DNA from: Ophiodon elongatus
Taxonomy: Eukaryota; Chordata; Actinopteri; Perciformes; Hexagrammidae
Direction: 5' to 3'
Length of the DNA stretch: 64,000 nt
NCBI GenBank assembly: GCA_016806645.1
Contig: JACSYO010002116.1
Location: 6,194,001 to 6,258,000, forward strand
Under the pieces are notes generated by a model. It saw only the letters and a program-made list of their open reading frames with translations, made no database searches and was not told where the DNA came from. Both the position numbers and the translations under genes were made by a program. Of the stretch, positions 25,464 to 37,707 are shown in pieces (the stretch's first letter is position 1; the number at the start of each line of letters is the position of its first letter).

Positions 25464-27092
25464 TTACTTGGTCCCATAATGCTTGGTTGAAGACTGGCCG
25501 TACAGCCCGTAGAAGTCAGGGTGCCTGGCTGTCTGTGAGGCTTCCATCATTCCCCTCATGGGGAAATGCTGCAGTGGCTGGCTTGTAGGTAGCGGGGCAT
25601 GTGGGGCAAACTCCTGAGAGGTCATGGAGGGGAAGGAGTCCGGTGCTGGGTACGGAGGCCGGGCACGAGCAGCGGGGCCCCTGGAGCAGCAGCAGTTATT
25701 CAGAGTGCACATCAGTACTTTCCTCCCTTCGTACATGGCTTGTTGCGAGGCACCTCCACTGGGGAAATGGGAGGGGGGGAATATGGTCCCTGAGTGGTGG
25801 CTAGAGCTGGACCCTAGACCCACCATGTGGTGGGCTGCAGTGCTAAGGAGTCGGCTGTGGCCGGGCCCACCGTGGGGATTCTGGGAGAGGCCTTCAGAGG
25901 AATACATGGATGAGGCATGATGGTTCTGATCAGCTAGGAAGGGTTTTTTGCTGCTGTAGAGCAACGGTGGAGGATCCTGGGAGGTGGAGTTTGTTGTGTT
26001 ACTCTCCAGGAAAGCCATGCCATATTTCCTCTTCTGTAGTCCTGAACCAGTCCCCATGTGAGAGCCATCAGAGCTGCTGTGGGACTGAACGATCTCAAGA
26101 ATGGGCGCCTCATTGAACGGTTCTGAGAATGACAAGTAGTGGTGGGGCAAAAATAAAACAATAGTTAATTCTGGCAATACTATATCCCAGAGATTGATGT
26201 TAAATATCTTGAAATACACTTTCCCGTCCCATCTTTATTTACACGTTCCAATTTCTTCTTACCTTCCAGCATTTTTCGCATGTTCTTTTCTCTCGTTGAA
26301 AGTTCAGATTGCAAATGATGAGAATTGAGCTGGCCCACTCTGAGTGGAGGGATAGCACTACTCAGGTGCGTGTTTGACCTAAAAAAAAAAAAAAGAGACA
26401 CATAATATACTATGGACCAGATTCAGTAAGCCGTTTGCACCCTCACTTAAGGCTTGCGCTTTACTTGACTGGAAGACTGGAAGCATGCCTTGCCTGTCAA
26501 ATGACGTATACCTACATGCATCAGTGAAGTATACATCTCTTCTTTATGAATACACATTGTCAGTAGGATTATATGAATATTTACTAGGGTCCTCCCAATT
26601 TGCACAACTATATGAAAAAGGAATTGTGGTTGGGAAGAAAATATTTGTCTAGCCAATGTTCTAACCTCAATGACAGCAGAATGAGGGTCAGTGTACCAAA
26701 ACAAAAAGGTCACTAGTTTAGTTAAAGAAATGAACCGCTTCTTAGAAAGAAACCAAACACCACATTACTACTACAATAAGTGCAACCACGTACCAGTAAA
26801 GTGGCATGGAATAGAAGTAGAAATGCTTACCTGTCCATTAGCAGCTGATACGGTTTTGTGTTCTGAAAACGACAACAAGACGCACAGGTCACCATCTGCC
26901 CTAAAACATCTCACTAACAGCTACTGTAGGAGAACAGAAAGACGCGTTCACAGACAATGGACCTGCTGTGGTGTGTCTGTGCACCAGCATCAACGCTTGT
27001 TATAAACAATCTTTGTGTGTGACGTTGCTTTTGCGTTCTTGAGAATCCAACATTTGATTCTGCGGATGCAGATACTGTAAAACATCGTTCAG

Positions 27093-27151
<59 letters not shown>

Positions 27152-30100
27152 ATCGTGGCCGTTGGTGTGGCTGTACAGACACGAGTGCGTTCGTACCTTC
27201 ATGAAGTTAATGCCGTCTGCTCGTTTGAAGAACGTTTGTACTGAGCTCAGGAGTTTTTCTGCTTCCTGGCGCTTCTCGTTGAGCTGCAGAACCTGCTGGG
27301 AGTTTTTCCTCACATACATGGTGTAAGTGCTCTCCAGCATCTGCATGGTTTCAGCCTGGTTCGCCTCTAGCAGCGCATGCATCCTCTGATACTGGGCTCT
27401 CGCTCGCTCCTTCAGTTCAGACACTGCATCCTGTGGAGAACGGACAGGATGGGGACAGGTTGATTTACAAACACACACACACACACACACTTGCACCCAT
27501 TATAAGACACGCCTCCTCTTTTACATGTCAAAATGAATTTACTAGCAAAGTTGTATCATAAAAAACACTCAAAAGTCATCACTTTTGATTTTACCATTCT
27601 CCCTCTAATCTGTCCTGTACAAGTCCCCCGAAAGTGCAATATTAAATTGCTGGAGTGTCAACTTCTACAAACAACTTTGCCTTTTTACCAATTATGTCTG
27701 CAATGTCTTAGCATAAGCATCTAAAGTATACCACATAAATTACGATGAACACCACTGAGCAGAAAACACGTACATGCCTAGGATAAATAAATAAAAAAGC
27801 TTCAACACACAGTAATGAATTGATGTGTTTAGTTACTGTATAGGTTAAAATATCTTTTCTTTCTTACTTCATTTTGCGGAATTTGTGCTTTTTGAAGCGG
27901 AAAAGTCATTTGCAAACTGTATTTTCTACCCCAATGCACCAGCCATTCAAAGCTGGAGATGAATTACATTTTCTTTTCATTTTGCAACAGTGAACAATTA
28001 CAGCAGCGTGTGGACAAAATGATAGCACCAAACCCACACAATGACAAGGAACCAAGGAACAAGTACTGATAATGTTCCCCGTGAGTACATGAAATGTGCG
28101 CGCCGTACTGTACCTTCATCAGTGTCTTGTCCGACTCCAGCTTGGTCAGCTGCTCATCGATGTTCTGAACACGACCGTCCAGTCTGCCTTGCTGCCTCAT
28201 TAGCATGGCCTGTTGAGAGGTGACATACAGGAGATGGATTAGACAGATGAACCACAACAGGATGCACCACAAATGTTAAATACAAACTTTAAAAAAAACA
28301 AACAAATGCTACTCAGCTCTCTGCTGTGACCTCAGCAAAGCTGTCTGCTCTTCATGAGCCACAAAGACAGTCTCTTCCACAATCCTGATTAGACGGAGGA
28401 AACAACAGCTGCCAGCGGAGACCACATATGCATTTGTCAATTTGGAAAGCACCAGCAAATGCAAACACAATTGCATGAATCCATCTCTGATTGCATCTGG
28501 GTTTGTCTGCGACCCAGCTCCATCAAGTAAAGTCCATTGTTGGGACCAGCCTACTTCCTCCGTGGACTCGGTTAGAGTGCAAAAAGAGCCAAAGGCCAGT
28601 TAAAGAGCCGGTAAACATAATCCTTCTCCATTTACTGCGGGAGATGGAAATCAATCTACTGTCACAGGCTGACAGCTAACTAGGAACCGGGGAGGGCAGG
28701 TACGCTTTTTAATGAACTGTTTCTGCATGGGAAAGGCACCCTGCCCAAATAAGAGAAAACCCGCTGTCATGGCAACAAAGCCTTGTGTATGTATTTATAT
28801 GTGAAAGCTAATGTGTATGTGAGGGAGCAGGAGGGAAGTAAGAAGCGGGGGTGTCTCACTACCCCTCTCTGCTTTCTCATTTTGCCACATGCATTGCTCC
28901 CATTGTTTGCGCTGGCCTCTCGGTGACAGATTGTCATGTCTGTGTGCATAATGCCGGGGTCTGCTCTCTCCCTCCGCATGAGTGTGCATGGGAGAAAGGG
29001 AACGGGAGGAAAAGTGCTATTGGGCTCTTGCTTGCACATGCCAAGAACGGACACAGAGAGAGAAAGTGAGAAAGACATACAAAAAGAGGGTGAAACCAAC
29101 AGAGGGAAAGTTTGAATCAAAAAAGAGCGATAGGGAGAATGAGGACATTCCTGCGGTCTCTAGTGAGCAAGTTTCAGGGTAGCTACGTTGTGGTATCACA
29201 GCAACAGCCCTCTTCAGCTGCTTACAACACTCATGGAGTCTTATGTACAACAACTGGCTGGCCACGATACTATACCACAGGGAAAACTAAAGAAAACAGC
29301 AAAAAAAAAAAAAGGACTCTAAATTACATTAAATACAACATATATTACTGCTCCCGCTTTTGCTTGTTTGCATATTCCCAATTTTCACCTGGGTAACAGC
29401 AGAAATATTTCAGTTTCTTCCAGTTCACATGGTTCCCAATTTCAGGAAACTTTGAATATGACACGGACTTTGGACTATTGACAAATGATGCACTAACAAG
29501 GGAAAGACCACATAAAAGGGATTTTTTTTCTTCCTTTAGCTAGGTTCCTACTCAACGACTTTCAAAGTCGTCAGATCGTTGTCGTGTTCACGGGTCACAA
29601 CTTGCTGTCTTTTAAATCGGAGGTCTTGAAGCTGTTGCGATTGTCACGCCGTATAACTGACCGCCGACACACTACGAGCTCTTTCACCAGAAAGGAATCC
29701 CCGATGAGGTCTCCAAACTACTTTTTAATCACGAAACCCCCACGTGCGAAAAGTGACCCCGGGCGTAGTCATGCTTGCTGATTTTCAAATAACAGCCTGT
29801 TTCCACATGTCTTTGCTGTTCACCCCATGCAGATCAGTCACTGTGTTCTGGGCTCTGTTTATTCATCCAACCCTGTAGGTGCAACAACAACAGACAATGC
29901 AACAAATGCAACACAAAGGGAGGCTACAGGCGAGGCAACCCCTCTGCCAGGTTTCCCCCTCATCCTGTGTCCTGCCCTCTGATTGGCTGTCGCTCCCTGA
30001 CACACACACATCGGCGCTCAATCGCCAACGCGGATTTGCCTCTGATCTGGGGATTTTGTCTGGGAGTTACAAAAACTGTCTGGGAACAAAAAAATGAGAG

Positions 30101-33100
30101 CTAAATTTGTGGAGTGTGAACTAGGCATCAGGGACAGAGAAACAACATGGTCATAATATTACCTTATATAATTGTTGACGAATGTGTTAGCAAACAGTTG
30201 CCTGATTACACATCCAGGAGACTTGGACCAACGTTCAAATTCATCTGACCATCAAACAAATGTAGGTCCAATACTAATTCTCCTTTTAGCACTGTTTTGG
30301 TCTCCACCAACTCCCACCAGCTAAATGATCCTCGAGGTTAGCTAGTCCCTGACTGTGTCCAACTTCTGAGTAAGTACATTTTTCTACTGTATAGTGCCCT
30401 CAAAAGAAAATCCCAAATGGAAAGAATATATTGTGAAAGGTATTTATGGAATTACTTTCTGCCTACAATCCCACAATGCAAAGCAATTATTGAGCGTCTA
30501 TTAAAAAGGGAGTAGTGAATAAGTGACACAGCCTCTAACTGTGTTAGCCAACTTTAATGTGGGCGAGCCGCTTAGCTTTCAGTCCACTATTTGCATCTCT
30601 TTTGCAGTGTTGACAGTCAGCACTAAAGGAGGTCTCACTGGAAAAATAAAGAATGCATTTTACTTCATGGTAAACAGGCCGATGGGGACCAACATCAGAA
30701 AATGATAAATGATATATTATACATAATACAGGTGCTGGGGCAACAAGCCTTCCTTTAGGTAACTGTGTTGTTACGTTCCTACTTTGGAGGAATGTTATTG
30801 ACATCTACACCTAACATGCAGCTCAATAAACTACTCTTCTCAAGTCTACAGTTTCTGGACCATATAAAGTCTTTGAGCACATGTTTTGTATCACATGTTC
30901 TATCGGCGTGAGGACTGGCTGAGCAAGTTACGTTTGATGAATGGTTGGCCATTTCACCACAGCATATCCAGTTCTACTGAATACATCAATGATGAGGACA
31001 CACATGCACACAACAAGCGTGAGGTGGGAAGTTTGTGGAGTTCATCTTCGGTAAAAAAAAAAAAAAAAAAAAGAAGAAAAAGAAAAAAGCAGCAATGAGG
31101 AAGAGGAAAAGACTACAGAAAGATGTAGATGATGATTGAGGCCAACAACGTTTTCATATACAGGTTTGTTAAGCCTTAAAGATTCACACAAGTAGACCTC
31201 CTACCGATAGCAGCTGAAGTTAAATGCAATTACTTTTGTGCACCTAAAGGGGTGGTGACATAGATATCCATCTTATTAAAAAGTGTGTGTGCTTGTGTGT
31301 GGTACCTAATCATGTTTAACACACTCATGACACATCCCCAAACCTGTACTACGTTTCCACACGACATCTTGCTTATACAGTCGGTCCCAGCTTCACAATC
31401 CTCTTCAAACAACCGACCTTAACGCCCCAATCTGCCCCGTAAACTCACAAGCCACCGAGCTCCTTGGCTGCTTTTCTTGTCTCATCCAGTTTTTCATGTA
31501 TTGTGTGCACAATACTTTTCAGACGGCACTCTTGTATTAATAATAACTGTCTTAACAAGTACATAAAGCCTCCGCGGTATGTCATACCTTCTGTGTAACA
31601 CTGTTGGGTTATTACTGTCGTAAACCGTGCATGTACTGCTTTATGTGACATGGCCTCACATAATGGAAACAGCTTTTCTGTGCCTGGATGCTTCTAGTCA
31701 ACAACTGTGTCTTCCTCATTTTGCCATGTTCCCCCCAATTCCCTTTTTTGTCTTGTGTGCTTGAAATAGCACAAGGGGACAGGAGGGAACTGTCTGGTTG
31801 CTGATCTCTCTGTAGCAGTGTGAAAGCCTACCTTTATCAAGATTAAATCCACCAATGATCACTTTCCCCACTGTCCTATTTAGGCATCAAGACACCCGCG
31901 GGTTGCCAGGAAGCTCATGTTTAAATGAAGAGCCTCAGGCTCAATGAACAGAGAGCCTCTTTCACAATCAACTGACAACTATTCCCCACGTCTGATGTCA
32001 ATGGACTGCCCTCAGCATTCTGGGGAACTGACTCACTCCAGCCCAGATACAAGAAACTGCAAACGGTAGAGCTTCCATGAGCGACGGTTTCCTGCTGAGG
32101 TGCCTGAGAAAAACCAAGGTGAGGCTGAGTGGGAGGGCTCCACCTCCGCCTGTCCCAGGGACGACATTACTATTATATTACTCTTCCTTTCTCGTCTTGA
32201 AATCAGCAGCAAGCCTGCAAAAGGTTACTGTAAAAGTCTCCATTGAGAGCCAAAGATATGAACGTAGCTACATTGGGTTTTTTCCTTTTTGTTTATCCCA
32301 AAAGCAACAAGAGTGCTGCCAGGGGAATTAAAAAATCCTTTTACCAAAATAGACCACAGCTCTGTCGAGGAGAACGACCTCTCAGTAAAAGCTAAAGAGA
32401 AGCCACTTTGGCCTCAAATTACTTGAAGAACTGGACCGGCATACAAGAAGCCGAACTCTTGGCTATTCCACATTTATCAGTACGAGAGTGCACTCTGTGT
32501 CTGAAGGCCAAAGCATGGACAGTGTTAATCTGAGAAGAGACAGGAGCTCTGACTCCTGGATAACTCCATTTACCCTACGAACATACGGTTGTCAAAGAAC
32601 AGAAAGATGGGTGTGTGTGTGTGTGTGTGTGTATGTGCATATGTGTGTGTGCACAGAGCAGCTGTGGAAAGGGCTGAACAGACATCTTTTGTCCCAATTA
32701 TAGCTCCAGAGCAACAGTTTTCACCAAATATTTCGAACGATTTAGAACTTTGTGAGCCACACACTCCGGAAAGAAATACGTCTGTAACTTTCCCAACTGT
32801 AACAACACAATCACCGAACGTATTAAGGCCGCAACATGGCAGATGCTAAAACTAATCTGATTCTCACTTCCGCCCCTTCACCGACAGGGAGGAACAGAAG
32901 AAGTGTGTATGAGGCAGTGTGGGTGGTTGTCTTTTTTATACCTTGCCACTTACATTACATTTTTGAAAGGAGAGTGAACTGAAATAATGTATAGCACTAA
33001 AAGGAAAATACTGGAGTGGACGCAGCCATGACACCCTGGCCTTCTGCGAGACTCCACATTCCTCCTGGCATCCTGAGGTCAACCCTGCCAAGGCAGTTCA

Positions 33101-34403
33101 TTATTCACATGCTGTCAGTGAGATTTACACTCATATTGTAGAATCCATTTTCCTCTTTCCCTCCCTTCTTTCCCACCTTTGTCTCCCTGAAAATGGCCAA
33201 CTCCTGGCGATGAATGGTTGAAATGGAAAGTTAAGTTGTGAAAGCGCCCGCACATCGCCGGCATTTTCTTCTCAAAAAACGTACGTTTAATTTCATTACT
33301 TTCTCAGCCTCTATAGCCTCACCAGTATGCGTTGCCCCCCCTCCCCCCCCCCCCACACCCCAGAACAAATCCTGAAACTGATCAGGGAAGCCGACATAAT
33401 ACAACTACACGAGGATCCACCCCCCACTGCACAGGGGTCATCGTTTCCGGTGGATGCAGATTGCATCACAGCACTTACCCGGGGGCACAGGGCGGCTAAT
33501 GCGAAGGCGTGGCAGTGTGGAATGGGTGGTTTGATCAAGGTTAAAAGCTGTGTGGGACGTATGCCTGCATGTGTGTGTGTGTGTATGTGTGTGTGTGTGT
33601 GCCATCATCTACCCCGAGGGTCGGCTTTCACCTGTCCAGTCCTTTCACATCAGATAAGAATAAAGGAAGAGGCAAAGAGGGAAAAGGGCCTTCACAGACC
33701 CGACGAGCCAAAAAGGAAACGTTCGGCTTCCTTGAAATTCAAAATCCACGGAGAGAAAGAGCATCTATCAAACCTTTTTGACAGTCGCCTGCCTCGTAGC
33801 TGCGAGAGCAAATGTGGGTGCGAATTTGTGTACCTGCATTTGTATGCGTTGCGTATCCACATCGCACACAGTGTGTCTTTGGTGAGTGCAGTGAGAGATG
33901 CAGCAGAACGGACACAGGGCCACCTGCTCCTCCTCACAGTGGAGCAGCCTGTACTCCTCGTGAGTGGGACAGGTCCACGCGCTCAGCTCCTCGGCGTCGA
34001 CCAACAGGTGTCCCGGGGCCGCGCACGGCTGCTGGAGGTGCGTCTGGATGTGCGTCTGGCAGCAGGGCTCCTTACAGCGCAGGCAGACCTTCCGCACGGG
34101 CAGCGGGGGGCCCCGTCGGCAGAGGACGCAGTGCAGCACGGCGGGGACCTTCTCGGTGTTCAGCGCGTTGAAGCGCTTCACGATGTTGGCGAGCTTGAAG
34201 TTCTTCTCCAGGGCGGGCTTCTGCTCGTAGTCGTGGTTGCACTCGGGGCAGCGGACCGCGGCGTTGTCTTTGGCCCAGGCCTCGGAGATGCAGCCCTTGC
34301 AGAAGTTGTGCTTGCACGGCAGCTGGATGGGCTCGTCGAACACATTCAGGCAGATGGGACACAGGAGCTCCTCTTCGAAGCAGTTCTTCCAACTTTCATC
34401 CAT
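25464..34403 (-). CDS. trim8: TRIM8 RING-type E3 ubiquitin ligase, 6 coding exons, 568 aa
   Basis: TRIM8 is a nuclear/cytoplasmic E3 ligase acting in STAT3-SOCS1, NF-kB and p53 signalling. Exons in transcription order: 34403-33834, 28209-28114, 27430-27197, 26862-26831, 26378-26263, 26122-25464. Phases close to 569 codons with stop; human has 551 aa. The N-terminus (WKNCFEEELLCPICL) starts a C3HC4 RING at residues 15-55. Two B-boxes follow at about 92-132 and 140-182, all in exon 1. Exons 2-3 encode the coiled coil. Exon 5 ends in the conserved KNMRKMLEG, and the C-terminus reads QDFYGLYGQSSTKHY-like (here PDFYGLYGQSSTKHYGTK), the TRIM8 signature, with no SPRY domain. The ATG at 34403 is used, not the in-frame TTG at 34421. 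TAG just upstream of the start, after a T-rich tract, suggests a separate 5' UTR exon. Which teleost paralogue (a or b) is undetermined. Confidence 0.96.
26381..26394 (-). repeat. T-run polypyrimidine tract of trim8 exon 5 acceptor
   Basis: A homopolymer of about 14 T on the minus strand directly precedes the exon 5 acceptor at 26379/26378. Confidence 0.85.
27096..27150 (-). repeat. (CA)n microsatellite in trim8 intron 3
   Basis: On the sense (minus) strand this is (CA)n, beginning 46 nt after the exon 3 donor. Confidence 0.95.
27470..27490 (-). repeat. Short (GT)n tract in trim8 intron 2
   Basis: Sense-strand GT repeats end about 40 nt before the exon 3 acceptor. Confidence 0.9.
29538..30128. 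mobile_element. Probable non-autonomous DNA transposon (MITE-like) in trim8 intron 1
   Basis: The left edge begins TAGGTTCCTACTC and continues ACGACTTTCAAAGTCGT. The right edge reads GGAGTGTGAACTAGGCAT, whose complement starts with a similar TAGTTCACACTCC. The base composition is GC-richer than the flanks and no transposase is present. The terminal repeats are imperfect, so the boundaries are approximate. Confidence 0.45.
32611..32652. repeat. (GT)n microsatellite
   Basis: A GT run with one GTATGTGCAT interruption, in trim8 intron 1. Confidence 0.9.
33569..33602. repeat. (GT)n microsatellite
   Basis: A short GT run about 230 bp downstream of the trim8 exon 1 donor in the direction of transcription. 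Confidence 0.9.
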
Positions 34404-34925
34404 GGCTTCAGATGGATCCAAACTGCTGATGTGTGACTACAAAAAAAAAAAAAGAAAGAAAAAAAAAAAAAGGAGCAAAACTGAGAATTAGTTTCTGAAT
34501 ATGGATTACTGCTTTCTGCAGGGCGTTATTTTAATTTAAATTTTTTTTTTTTTTTTTTTTAAATACATAAAGAAATACCCCTTTTATTAAAATGAAGCCT
34601 ACCGCGGTGTTTATTTATTTCTACTTGAATTACGTCGTGTCCAAAATGGCACAGAAATATTATTAAGATTATTTGGGGGGGTAAATGCGTATAAGGGAGT
34701 AATAGCAGCCTACAAAGGGAGCATTAGCAGGCGACGACTGACTTAAAAAAAGAAACAGGTCAGATTAAGTCAAGTGTCCAACGAAGTGCAACCACGGGGG
34801 AACTTCGACGAAACATCTTCAAACTACTGTCACAATAAAGCAATTAAACAATAACAATATGACATTCGGCCTGTGGATTTTTCGCTCGAGAAATCCACGA
34901 CAGGACGTCACAAGCTGCGGTGGCG

Positions 34926-34957
<32 letters not shown>

Positions 34958-35039
34958 GGAAAGCAAGTGACAACTTGCAACAGAATAACACTGGAAATAG
35001 GACTAAACACAATGTCACGGGGCTCCGCTGACATTGTGT

Positions 35040-35530
35040 CTTTCACGCGGAGACCCTGTTTCCCCTCGTCAATAACGCACCGCGGTAGTCTCGGGAAACA
35101 CGGCGGTATTATTCGAGGATTAAAGCAACGTTACCAACTATTTATTTCCCATGTCGTCGGCGGACTCCGGTGCACCTATAATGCCGAGCTTCGCATCCGA
35201 GCCGCGGATCGAGCTGCTCCGGGTAGATTCCGGCCGTCTGTCCGACGTCTCGCGCTCCTCCGCCGGATGGGGTTTCAAATGACGTCGTCCGGCCGGTTTT
35301 CGCTTTCCCGTCAAAACTCTTTTGACTAATATTTAACGGTAAGTGCGGGCCGACGGTGACTCGTCGGTCGGGAGCTCAGTGCTTCCACACCGACTGCCCC
35401 CCCCCCGCCTCCCCCGGGGCCCCCTCCTCCTCCGATAACGTGACCCGTCACAGAGCTGATACACAGACGGGGAGGAGCCGAGGAGGAGGAGGAAGGCAAG
35501 GGAACGGCCACAGCAAACTCTACCGGAGAG
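35040..35530 (-). promoter_or_regulatory. trim8: CpG-rich candidate trim8 promoter
   Basis: CG dinucleotides are clearly denser here than in the flanks, and TGACGTCGTCCGG near 35279 is CRE-like. The position 640-1130 bp upstream of the trim8 ATG fits a promoter with a noncoding first exon. The transcription start was not determined. Confidence 0.45.
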
Positions 35531-36106
35531 ATTGGAAACGACCGGGGAGACATATGTGTGACCTGTCAGTCTTTGCACCACGAGTTTCTGGAAGTGGAGT
35601 CCAGGCTGCCCCCCCCTCTAACCCCCCCAGGGGCCCCATAAGAGGGTCGGTGCACGAGGGGAAACATTGTGAACGTCTCGCTTTTGAGTAGACAACCTAA
35701 ATTGGGATGTAATGCGTTATAGATCCGTTATAAGCCATTAATGAGAACAACTCGTGATTGGCCATGTTCTACATTTATAAACCATTTAAAGGTTTTTTTT
35801 TCACAACCTTGCAACCAAAACTTGCTTTTATTAGTGACTTCTATAGGCATCTACCTATAAAACATTAATAAATAGTTGATTAAAAAAAGAATAATGCCAT
35901 AAAATACTGTTCTAAACCCTTTGTAAAACTCACTCATATATTTCATAAAATATATAAATCCTATAAATTCTCACATTTTATTGTTCATTAAATAATCACC
36001 CTTATATGATTCAATGCCTTAATGGGAACATAAACAAAATAGCATAATCTAGTGTGTCTCAACATATTAAACTTTATAGAACCATGGGGACATTGCATGG
36101 TACCAT

Positions 36107-36209
<103 letters not shown>

Positions 36210-36316
36210 CATGTGAGAATGAGAGTCAAATGGTAAAAACACATGGATAAAAGCATTTACACACAACATTTTTAAATAAAATAAGCTCCTCTGTGATTCT
36301 GCATTAGTGTTCCAGC

Positions 36317-36322
36317 TTTATT
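36317..36322 (-). promoter_or_regulatory. sufu: Candidate sufu poly(A) signal
   Basis: AATAAA on the minus strand lies about 1.4 kb after the sufu stop codon. Nearer signals cannot be excluded. Confidence 0.5.
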
Positions 36323-37707
36323 TGTGTAAATACCTACACACTTTAATGCACTTGGGATTACAATCAGGCAGTTCAGTCATAAAATAGTAATTACAAAATA
36401 CCATATCAACGATGTCTAAAACTTACATTTGTCACTCCGAATAGAAAAAGACAAACAAAAACAAGATGCCATCACATGTTGTATAAGAGTATATATTTGT
36501 AGTAAAAGTAGTCTGTCTGTTTTTGTGTTAAAATGGAATGCAGTGACAGAAAAAGACTGAACGGACTTCTCTTTCACGACCCGGGAGCTTCAGGCAGTAT
36601 CACGAGCTGACAGAGAAGACGTGCGCCATTCCAACCCAAGGCACTGAGGAATTTTACTACAACTCATTTTCAAGCAGGTCCTACTGATAAAACAAAACTG
36701 ATATGTATGTGGCCACTGACCACAGATTCCCGGTCTTTGAACATTTACAACGGACTTGATGCGTTTCGTTTTACAACTTCAGAAGACGCATCGTGATGCG
36801 TGAATAAAAAAAAAAAAAAGAAAACGTATTACAGGAGTCATGTTCTCGGCACAGGGGTGAAGAGGTGATTATACCAGCAGCATTTGCCAGATAAGAAAAC
36901 AAGTCAGATGCTTGTTTGATTATTCCAGACAAACAGGCAGTGATTATCAATTAATCATGGTTCAGCCCGACATGTCATCGTCATAGAATCGGGACACATT
37001 TGACACAGACTGTATGGGCAAAGGACTGCCAACAGTTCCAACTTTGGTATGACCACAAACACATAAGAGAAAAATGTCCAGCATTTGTAAATACTATACA
37101 CATGAGCTCAATCAAAAAGGAAAAACTGAAGAAGAAAAAAAAAAGGTTCAATATGTGACTTTTCCCATCTTTTCTAAAAAAAAAAAAAAGGCCAGTGGAA
37201 TAAATAGAATTGCTTTTGAGAACAGCAACGCGGTTATCGCCCGAGACACGGTGTCTGGAGATCACAGGATGCAGTATCAAATGTATTTATGACGCATATT
37301 TTGGGCCGCAGACCTTGGCGGGCCTTTACTGGAGGAACGACAACATCGTCATTTACCCTACAGCTAGCGTGTCGCCTAATAATGATTGTTATTACAGGCC
37401 AACCATCTAGACAGGCTGGTTTGACATTATCAAAAGCATTCGAGCCCAAGAGAAATCTTGTAAACAGCGGGGCTAGTCTAAGAATGCAGTAACAGTCGAG
37501 AGAGTTTAGATCGTCCCTCAGATCACGTTCAGGAGTGAAACAGTCTCTGGCCGTCCACGCTGGGATCAACATGTCTGTGCGCCCAGACAGCTCAGGGTCG
37601 CTGCCTGTTCTGGGAGGTCTCCTGTTCACGATGGTCCACTCTGGAAGTGTGTGTGTCTGCAAGGGGTTTTGTATATTGGAGGTTTCCAGAGATGAAGTGT
37701 CTCTGTC

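Larger units (their letters stand above)
28210..33833 (-). other. trim8 intron 1
   Basis: This 5.6 kb intron separates the RING/B-box exon from the coiled-coil exons. It contains a likely non-autonomous DNA transposon (29538-30128), GT microsatellites at 32611-32652 and 33569-33602, an A-rich run near 31052-31088 and a C-rich run near 33335-33358. Complex non-repetitive stretches at 28370-28700 and 31850-32050 could be regulatory. No coding exon is visible. Confidence 0.8.

Noticed and set aside
34072..34392. 106-codon minus-strand ORF in another frame of trim8 exon 1
   Set aside because: It is a frame shadow of the GC-rich RING/B-box exon and is rich in Arg, Ala and Pro.
33327..34436. 369-codon plus-strand ORF, one of the longest in the window
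   Set aside because: It is antisense to trim8 exon 1. The minus strand there encodes an unmistakable RING and two B-boxes, and the antisense product is low-complexity.
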